Positions 8,978-15,015 of a DNA stretch of 64,000 nt are shown here, piece after piece. The DNA is from Gemmatimonadaceae bacterium (GTDB lineage Bacteria; Gemmatimonadota; Gemmatimonadetes; Gemmatimonadales; Gemmatimonadaceae). How positions within the stretch are numbered: position 1 is the first letter of the stretch; each line of letters begins with the position of its first letter. A program made the position numbers and the translations under genes. Where the stretch lies: contig JAHBVT010000001.1 of NCBI GenBank assembly GCA_019637355.1, positions 3,007,192-3,071,191 of the forward strand, given 5' to 3'. Under the pieces are notes generated by a model. The model was not told the origin of the DNA. It did no database searches and saw only the letters and a program-made list of their open reading frames with translations.

Positions 8978-10599
8978 AGCGTCACCCCCGTGTTGATCAC
9001 GTTGATGTCCTTGAAGCGGCAGGGCGGGCAGCCGTGCGAGACGGCGTTGGCCTGGCCGGGCTGGCCCTTGCCGTCGTTGAAGGTGCCGCCGAGTTCGTAG
9101 GACGACTTACCGCCGATGAGGTCGATGGAGTTCCAGAACTCGGGTGTGCGCATCACGTAGGCGACGTCCTTGAGCTGGCCGACGATCTTACCGCCGCGCA
9201 CCTCATAGCAGATCTGCGCGCCGAACTGCGCGTTGTAGCGCTGCTGGTCGATCGAGTACGACGCGCGGCCGATCATTGCGATGCCCTTGTCGGTGGCGGC
9301 GATGAGGTCGTCCCAGCTGCGGTCCACGCGCTGGTCAGGCACGATGCTGACGTTGGGCATCCGCTGGAAGGCGACATCGCTCCAACTCTGCGCGTAGGCG
9401 CAACCGTGCGAGCGCACCGGCATCCCGTTCTTCTCGTACCACGGCCGCAGCCACTCGGCCTGCTCGCGCGTGGTCTGGTAGTCCCAGAAGACGCCGTTCT
9501 TGACGATGTCGAACTCATCCGGCTGCACGCCGTCGTCGTCATAGCCGATGGTGGCCAGCGCGCCGGCCTCGGAGCGGTCGCCGCGGATGGTGAGGTGTTC
9601 GGGGCCGAGCTTGAGCTTGCCGAGCACGTCGTCGGGCGGGGCGATGAAGCTGGTGCCGGCGTAGTTGGCCTCGTAGCCCATCGCGCGGTCAAGCTCTGTG
9701 GGGTGCCCGATGCTCTCGTGGATCGTGAGGAAGAGTTGCGACGGATGCAGGATGAGATCCCAGCGCCCGACTTCGACAGACTTGGCGCTGAGCTTCTCGC
9801 GCGCCTGCTCCGCCCAGACGGTGGCGTTGTTGACGATGTCGGCGTCGAGCACGTACTCCCAGCCGCGCCCCATCGGCTGCACGACTTCCGGCCCGCGCGT
9901 GGCGACCTGTGTGCGGTCGTCGCTGATGGCGGTGACGGACATCGTGACCCAGCTGCGCACGACGTCCTGGCTGATGACCGAGCCTTCGGTGTTGGCGTAG
10001 CTGCGCTCTTCCTTGACGAAGGAGAGGTTGGAGTTGACGAAGCGGATGTTGCTCACGCGCTGCGCGGCTGCATTGGCCTGGAAGAGCAGCGCGACTTTCT
10101 CCTCGACGGGCACGGACCACGGGTCGATCGTGTAGCTCGACTTCCACGTGGCGTTGGGATGCGTGGGTGCGGCGGCGAGGCGGACTTCGCGATCGCGTGC
10201 CACGCGGTTGGCGCGGGCGAGCGCCACGGCCTGCCGCGCGGCGCGCGCGACGCCGTCGGTGGTCAGCGCCCGCGTGGCGGCGAAACCCCAAGTACCGTCC
10301 ACCAGCACGCGCACGCCGCAGCCGATGGTGTCCGTATCGAGCACGTTGGTGACCTGCTGTTCGCGGGTGCCCAAGTTCTGGCGGCGTTGGCGCTGGACGC
10401 GCACGTCGGCCCAGGAAGCGCCCGCGAGCCTGGCGGCGTTGAGCGCCTCCATCAACAGGACGCGGACCTGCGGGTCCGGCTCGGTGGTGGCGGTGAGAAT
10501 CGGCGAGCCCGATTCAGCGGCCTCGAGGCGTCGGGACGCGAGCGCGACGGCGCTGGCGGCGAGGCCGGTGGAGGCGAGGAACTCACGACGTGAGGTCAA
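8974..10599 (-). CDS. TldD-type metalloprotease with Tat signal
   Basis: The 541-residue protein opens with MTSRREFLAST, a twin-arginine motif followed by a short Ala-rich hydrophobic stretch, so Tat export is predicted. The catalytic HExxxH motif of TldD is intact in TIHESIGH (about residues 293-298) with the downstream EANYAGTSF. The closing GCPPCRFKD...TGVTL matches the zinc-side C-terminus of the family. TldD with TldE cleaves small peptides and matures some RiPPs in characterised systems. Export is unusual, since classic TldD/E is cytoplasmic. It heads an operon with TldE, a zinc peptidase and an ATP-grasp ligase. Confidence 0.92.
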   Translation of the reverse strand: MTSRREFLASTGLAASAVALASRRLEAAESGSPILTATTEPDPQVRVLLMEALNAARLAGASWADVRVQRQRRQNLGTREQQVTNVLDTDTIGCGVRVLVDGTWGFAATRALTTDGVARAARQAVALARANRVARDREVRLAAAPTHPNATWKSSYTIDPWSVPVEEKVALLFQANAAAQRVSNIRFVNSNLSFVKEERSYANTEGSVISQDVVRSWVTMSVTAISDDRTQVATRGPEVVQPMGRGWEYVLDADIVNNATVWAEQAREKLSAKSVEVGRWDLILHPSQLFLTIHESIGHPTELDRAMGYEANYAGTSFIAPPDDVLGKLKLGPEHLTIRGDRSEAGALATIGYDDDGVQPDEFDIVKNGVFWDYQTTREQAEWLRPWYEKNGMPVRSHGCAYAQSWSDVAFQRMPNVSIVPDQRVDRSWDDLIAATDKGIAMIGRASYSIDQQRYNAQFGAQICYEVRGGKIVGQLKDVAYVMRTPEFWNSIDLIGGKSSYELGGTFNDGKGQPGQANAVSHGCPPCRFKDINVINTGVTL

Positions 10600-10700
10600 G
10601 CGAGGATCTCCGGAGAGCGGGATCGGGCGCGGGGGGAGAATGTGGCCCCGGTGCGCCGGGATGGCAAACGCGGTCTACGGGTACTCTACGTGACGCGAGG

Positions 10701-11093
10701 TCACGACGCTGGGAACCCCGTCGTAAATGCCACCAGCCACCCCGGCAGCTCAGCCAACTGGTCCTTCTGGAAGAACCCGATTGCCCCCGCATCGCGGGCA
10801 GCGCGTCGCAGCGGGTCGCCGGCGTAGTCGGTCACGATTACGATCTGCGCCGATGCGTCGTTAAGTCGGATGGCACGAGTCGCCGTCAGCCCATCGGTAC
10901 CGCGCATCCCGATGTCCATCAGCACCAGGTCGGGGCGGCGCTCGCGGAACTGCCGGATCGCGACGCTGCCGTCGTCACATTCGATGATCTCGCCGGCGAT
11001 GCCCGCGACCAACGATGCAATCAACGCGCGCATACTGGCGCTGTCGTCGACGATCATCACGGTGGGCCGATTGGGGGAGGACGCGAAGCTCAT
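10701..11093 (-). CDS. Single-domain response regulator (receiver only)
   Basis: A 130-residue CheY-like protein. The acidic pair is D16/D17 (IVDDSAS), the phosphoacceptor is D60 (LVLMDIG), T88 lies in VTD and K110 in FFQKD; all five conserved positions are present. No output domain follows. The ATG at 11093 is preferred over an upstream in-frame start because a receiver normally begins there and a palindromic site (11149-11170) would otherwise abut the start. It lies downstream of the kinase/NarL pair on the same strand and 101 nt upstream of the TldD operon. Its partner kinase is probably the neighbouring propeller sensor. Confidence 0.9.
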   Translation of the reverse strand: MSFASSPNRPTVMIVDDSASMRALIASLVAGIAGEIIECDDGSVAIRQFRERRPDLVLMDIGMRGTDGLTATRAIRLNDASAQIVIVTDYAGDPLRRAARDAGAIGFFQKDQLAELPGWLVAFTTGFPAS

Positions 11094-11148
11094 ACGCGAA
11101 CGATGCGCGGGCCGCCGGACGCACACATCGGGTGCGGTCCCGGGGGGT

Positions 11149-11170
11149 GCATAGGGGGTGCCCCCTATGC
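11149..11170. promoter_or_regulatory. Palindrome GCATAGGGGG-TG-CCCCCTATGC, candidate operator
   Basis: Perfect 10-bp arms flank a 2-nt centre. That centre is too short for a hairpin loop, which argues for a protein-binding operator rather than a terminator. It lies 55 nt upstream of the receiver-gene ATG and 39 nt after the NarL-type regulator gene. A near copy sits in front of the kinase gene at 14917-14936. The likely ligand is the NarL-type regulator encoded next to it. Confidence 0.6.
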
Positions 11171-11209
11171 CGCGGGGAGGCTCATCTTGCCAAGCGGCGC
11201 GCGACCCGC

Positions 11210-11857
11210 TCAGCGCAACCGCGCGCGATGCTCCACGGCATAGCGGAGCAGTGCATTGGAGCCTTTGAGCCCGAGCTTGCTGATGATGTGCGAGCGGTGA
11301 TGCTCCACGGTCTTGGGGCTGATTCCCAACTCCTTCCCGATCTGCTCGGTGGTGTGCTCCAGCGCCACGAGTCGCAGGACGCGGCGCTCGGCGGGACTCA
11401 GCGCGTCCAAGTTGCCGCTCACGCTCCCGAGTCGTGCGCCGTCCGCCGCGACCAAGTGCCCCGCGAGCGTCGGCGCGACGTAGGAGCGCCCTTCAGCCAC
11501 CAGGGTGAGACAGGTGATGATGTCGGGCACGGCGGCATCCTTGAGCATAAATCCCTTGGCGCCGAGCGAAAGCGCGCGCCGCACGATGTCGCCGTCATCG
11601 TGGCCGGTGAGCATCACGCAGGCCGTGGGGAGCGCGGCGCCGACGACCGCGGCGAGCACGTCGAGCCCATTCTTCTTCGGCATATCCACGTCCAGCAACG
11701 CCACGCGCGGCTTGTGGCGCTCGATCAACGCGAACGCTTGCTCGCCGTCGTTGGCCTCGGCGACAATCGTGAAGCTGCCGTCCGAGCGAATGGCATCCAC
11801 GAGCCCGCGGCGAAACAGCGGATGATCATCGGCGAGCAGAACGCTGCGGGCGCTCAC
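11210..11857 (-). CDS. NarL/LuxR-type response regulator
   Basis: This 215-residue protein has a receiver domain with D10/D11, phosphoacceptor D56 (ALLDVDMP), T84 and K106 (GFMLKD). A LuxR-type helix-turn-helix follows: LSPAERRVLRLVA, TTEQIGKELGISPKTVEHHRSHIISKLG (about 150-200). It is a phosphorylation-controlled DNA-binding regulator. Its ATG overlaps the stop of the kinase gene by ATGA (11854-11857), so kinase and regulator form a cognate pair. Two similar GGGGG/CCCCC palindromes flank this pair and are plausible targets. Confidence 0.94.
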   Translation of the reverse strand: MSARSVLLADDHPLFRRGLVDAIRSDGSFTIVAEANDGEQAFALIERHKPRVALLDVDMPKKNGLDVLAAVVGAALPTACVMLTGHDDGDIVRRALSLGAKGFMLKDAAVPDIITCLTLVAEGRSYVAPTLAGHLVAADGARLGSVSGNLDALSPAERRVLRLVALEHTTEQIGKELGISPKTVEHHRSHIISKLGLKGSNALLRYAVEHRARLR

Positions 11858-14800
11858 AGTGCAGTCCGCGTGAGCGTCGGCAACACGAAGCGGTACTCAC
11901 AGCCCTCGCCGGGTGCAGAGGTCACCTGCCAGGTGCCGCCCAGCAAGCGCACGCGTTCGGCGATGCCGGTCATTCCGAAGCCCTCGGCGCCGCTGGGCGA
12001 GAATCCGCGTCCGTCGTCGCGCAGTCGGAGCATCACCTCGGAGCCCATCACGGTTGCCTCCACCCAGAGTGTAGTCGCCTGCGCGTGCTTGATCACGTTG
12101 TTCACGACCTCTTGGACGATCCGGAACACGTGAATGCGTGCATCGTCGTCAAATCGCTCGTCCATGGACGCGAGCGTGAGGTCGAGCGTCAGCCCTGCCG
12201 CCTCCGTTGCCTGCAGGAGTTGGGATTCGATTGCCTGGGTCAGCCCGAGGCGATCGATTTGGTGCGGCCGGAGGGCCCGCGCGAGGCTGCGGACACTCTC
12301 CAGCGCGCCTTGGGCGGCGCCACCGATCAGCTCCAGGTGGTGCCGCGCGTCGTCCGGCACGCTGTCGGCGCGCAGTGCCAGCGTGGAGCGATTCGTGACC
12401 ACGAGCAGTTCCTGGCTCAAGCCGTCGTGCAGCTCACCGGCGATGCGCTTGCGTTCGCTTTCCTGTCGATCCAACAGCTCGCGCGCAAAGGCCTCGCGCT
12501 GTGCGCGCTCGCGGGCGAGAAGCGCGAAGCGTCGCCGCACCAGCTGCACGGCCAAGAGCAACACGAGCAGGCTGAGCAATGGTGTGAACCACCAGCGCTG
12601 CCAGACGAAGGGCACCACGTTCACGGCCAGAGTAGTCGGTGTCGTGGTCCAGTCGCCCCCGCGATTTGCTGCGCCGACGAGGAACCGGTGCTCGCCGGCC
12701 GGCGGCGCCGTGTAGTACGCGACGCGTCGCGCACCCACGTCCACCCAGTCGGGGTCGAAGCCCTCGAGCCGATATCGAAAGCGGGTCTTGTCCGGCGCCG
12801 TGAACGTCGGAGCGGTGTAGTGGATCTCCAACTGTCGCGTTCCCGGCGGCACGACGAGGCGCGTGCTGACGTCGAGCGGCACGCCGTCCGCCGTCGCACG
12901 GAGGATCCACGTTTGGGGAGCGGCGGCCACCTCGACAACGCGCGTCGGGTCGATCACGGCGACGCCCTCGATGGTGGCAAACCACAGGGTGCCGTCGCCG
13001 TGGCGAACGCCGGAGGGCTGGAATCCGCCGTTGGCCTCGGCGTTCAGCATCCCGTCGGCGCGGTCGTAGAGCGTGGCGCTGAGCCGCGGACGACGGCCAT
13101 GCGCGACGGCCTCAAGATCCGCGACGCCCGCACGGAAGATTCCGTGATTCGAACTCATCCAGAAGTTGCCGGCACCGTCTGGCACGATGGACGAGAGAAA
13201 GTCATCTGGCAGCCCGCGCGCGGCATTCACGGTCGTAAAGGTCGTCCCGTCAAACCGGGAGAGCCCGCCACCATAGGTGCCGAGCCAGAGTGCGCCCGTA
13301 TCATCTCGCACGATGGCCCGTACGTAGTCGTGGCTGAGGCCGTCGGCGGCGGTCCACCAGCGCGTAGAGTCGCCGCGAATGCGGCCGAGTCCGCTCACGG
13401 AGCCCACCCACACCGTCCCGTCCGTGTCCTCGACGAGTGCGCGGATGCTGCGCGTTGCGGCCACATCGCCGGCGTGCCAGCGCGCGAGCTGGCCGTTGTG
13501 CAGTACCGCGAGACCGCGGCTGGTGCCGACCCACAGCCGTCCATCGCGCGCGGCAAGCAGCGCGAAGACTTCGTCGGCCGGGAGGCCGTCGGCCATCCGG
13601 AACTGGCGGAGCGAGCGGTCCGCGCGCACTTCGTGTAGGCCACCGCCGTGCAAGCCGATCCAGAGACTTCCCGTGGAATCGTGCGCGAGCGCCCAAACGC
13701 AGGGCGAGGGAGTCCCGATGGCCGCCACGGTGACTGCGGTGACGGTGGTGCTGCTGCCGCTGCGCACGCGATGCAGTCCGCCGCAGTTGCCGCCCACAAT
13801 CATCTCGGCGCGCTGGCGGTCGGGAATGAGTGCGGCCATCGAGGCACCCCGCAGGCCGTCGGCCGCTGTCAGGGTGCGCACGAACTGTGCGCGCAGGCGA
13901 AACAGGCCGCGGACTTCGCTGCCCATCCACAGATTCCCTTCGCGATCGAAGGCCAGCGTCTGCACGCGATCCGCCAGCACGGCGATACGCTCCGCGCCTG
14001 CGCCCTCGCGCAGCGCCTCCGGGCTCACGCGCCAGACTTCGCCGCGCGGGAAGGTAGCGTACCACAACGCGCCGTCCGGGGCGTTGACCATCCCCGAGAC
14101 GAACCACCCGGGCGGCCGCAGCGCGGGCTCAACCAGCAGGAAGCGGTCGTCGATCTCGCGCCACATCCCCCTGCCACTGCGCGAGCGATGCCAGCGACGT
14201 CCCTGCGAATCGCGGATCAGGAAGTCACCGATGTCGCGCGCCCAGTGCGCGTCGGAGGTCGCGACGTCGAACGCATTGCCGCGTCGCGCGACACTCCCCG
14301 CCCAGAACATGTTCACCCAGATGCCGTCCTGTCCGTCTGCGACGACGCCGGAGACGGCAGCGGACCTGAGCCCGTCCGGCGTGCCGTAGGTGCGGAGCGA
14401 ATCTCCGACGAGTTGCACGAGCCCGAGCTGTGTACCGGCCCACACGACGTTCGCGGAATCCACGAACACCGCGTTGACCAGATCTGAAGGGAGTCCATCC
14501 ACCGCGCGCCACGTCGTGAAGCCGTGCGCGCTGCGGCGAATCAGTCCGTGCTCCGAGCCGATCCAGAGATCGCCGCCGGACCCGCCGGCGATCGACAACA
14601 GGCGCTCCGAGCCTAGCCCCGGATGTTCCGCGCGCGAGAACGTCTCAAACTGTATGCCGTCGAAGCGCGCCAGTCCGCCGTTGGTCGCAAGCCAGAGGAA
14701 CCCGTCGCGTCCCTGATGGATGGCGTTGACGGTGCTCTGTGGCAGCCCGTCGTCAATCGTCCACTGCTGCAGCGTCCATCCACGCGCGACGCTGACGCCC

Positions 14801-14865
14801 TGCGCGCCCAGGGGGCTGCTCACGAGGACGATGGCGAGCAGCGCGGCGCGCGAGAAGCGGAGCAT
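11854..14865 (-). CDS. Two-component sensor histidine kinase with two-bladed propeller sensor, Y_Y_Y and HisKA_3 domains
   Basis: The 1003-residue protein begins with a signal peptide ending at PLGAQG. A periplasmic region (about 25-650) of repeated Reg_prop units follows, with motifs like GDLWIGSEHGL, GRLWVGTSRGL and GALWLGTYGGGLSRF. A Y_Y_Y-like segment (FRYRLEGFDPDWVDVG, about 670-740) precedes one transmembrane helix (about 745-768) and a HisKA_3 dimerisation domain with phosphoacceptor His in GELHDG (about 812). The HATPase domain has VNNVIKHA, DDGRGF and GFGMTGI. This is the layout of Bacteroidetes hybrid sensors but without fused receiver or AraC parts; the regulator is a separate gene. 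The start at 14865 gives the signal peptide directly. Three of the window's six CATG sites lie in it. Confidence 0.94.
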   Translation of the reverse strand: MLRFSRAALLAIVLVSSPLGAQGVSVARGWTLQQWTIDDGLPQSTVNAIHQGRDGFLWLATNGGLARFDGIQFETFSRAEHPGLGSERLLSIAGGSGGDLWIGSEHGLIRRSAHGFTTWRAVDGLPSDLVNAVFVDSANVVWAGTQLGLVQLVGDSLRTYGTPDGLRSAAVSGVVADGQDGIWVNMFWAGSVARRGNAFDVATSDAHWARDIGDFLIRDSQGRRWHRSRSGRGMWREIDDRFLLVEPALRPPGWFVSGMVNAPDGALWYATFPRGEVWRVSPEALREGAGAERIAVLADRVQTLAFDREGNLWMGSEVRGLFRLRAQFVRTLTAADGLRGASMAALIPDRQRAEMIVGGNCGGLHRVRSGSSTTVTAVTVAAIGTPSPCVWALAHDSTGSLWIGLHGGGLHEVRADRSLRQFRMADGLPADEVFALLAARDGRLWVGTSRGLAVLHNGQLARWHAGDVAATRSIRALVEDTDGTVWVGSVSGLGRIRGDSTRWWTAADGLSHDYVRAIVRDDTGALWLGTYGGGLSRFDGTTFTTVNAARGLPDDFLSSIVPDGAGNFWMSSNHGIFRAGVADLEAVAHGRRPRLSATLYDRADGMLNAEANGGFQPSGVRHGDGTLWFATIEGVAVIDPTRVVEVAAAPQTWILRATADGVPLDVSTRLVVPPGTRQLEIHYTAPTFTAPDKTRFRYRLEGFDPDWVDVGARRVAYYTAPPAGEHRFLVGAANRGGDWTTTPTTLAVNVVPFVWQRWWFTPLLSLLVLLLAVQLVRRRFALLARERAQREAFARELLDRQESERKRIAGELHDGLSQELLVVTNRSTLALRADSVPDDARHHLELIGGAAQGALESVRSLARALRPHQIDRLGLTQAIESQLLQATEAAGLTLDLTLASMDERFDDDARIHVFRIVQEVVNNVIKHAQATTLWVEATVMGSEVMLRLRDDGRGFSPSGAEGFGMTGIAERVRLLGGTWQVTSAPGEGCEYRFVLPTLTRTAL

Positions 14866-14916
14866 TGTGCGTGGAAGGTACGCGACGCCGTCGCCGGCGG
14901 CTATGCGAGGCGGAGC

Positions 14917-14936
14917 TATAGGGGGAAGCCCCCATA
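14917..14936. promoter_or_regulatory. TATAGGGGG-AAG-CCCCCATA, second copy of the candidate operator
   Basis: A near-palindrome in the divergent region between the kinase gene (ATG 51 nt away) and the lipoprotein gene (ATG 79 nt away). It shares the core TAGGGGG-N(2-3)-CCCCC with the perfect palindrome at 11149-11170. Position suggests autoregulation of the kinase operon and possibly control of the lipoprotein gene. Confidence 0.55.
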
Positions 14937-15015
14937 CGCCCATCGGGACCCGCCCCGATTTGCGCAACGCACGGTAGGCCTATCCTCCCATCAACCTCTC
15001 ACTGGATTGGCTCCT

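Noticed and set aside
9034-10593. 519-codon open frame antisense to TldD
   Set aside because: High G+C in third positions of the real gene creates long antisense frames; this one is His/Arg/Gly/Val-rich, has no recognisable domain, and TldD motifs on the other strand are complete.
11149-11170. Palindrome as a terminator for the NarL-type regulator gene
   Set aside because: The 2-nt centre cannot form a loop without breaking pairs, no T-run follows, and a related site stands in a divergent promoter region.
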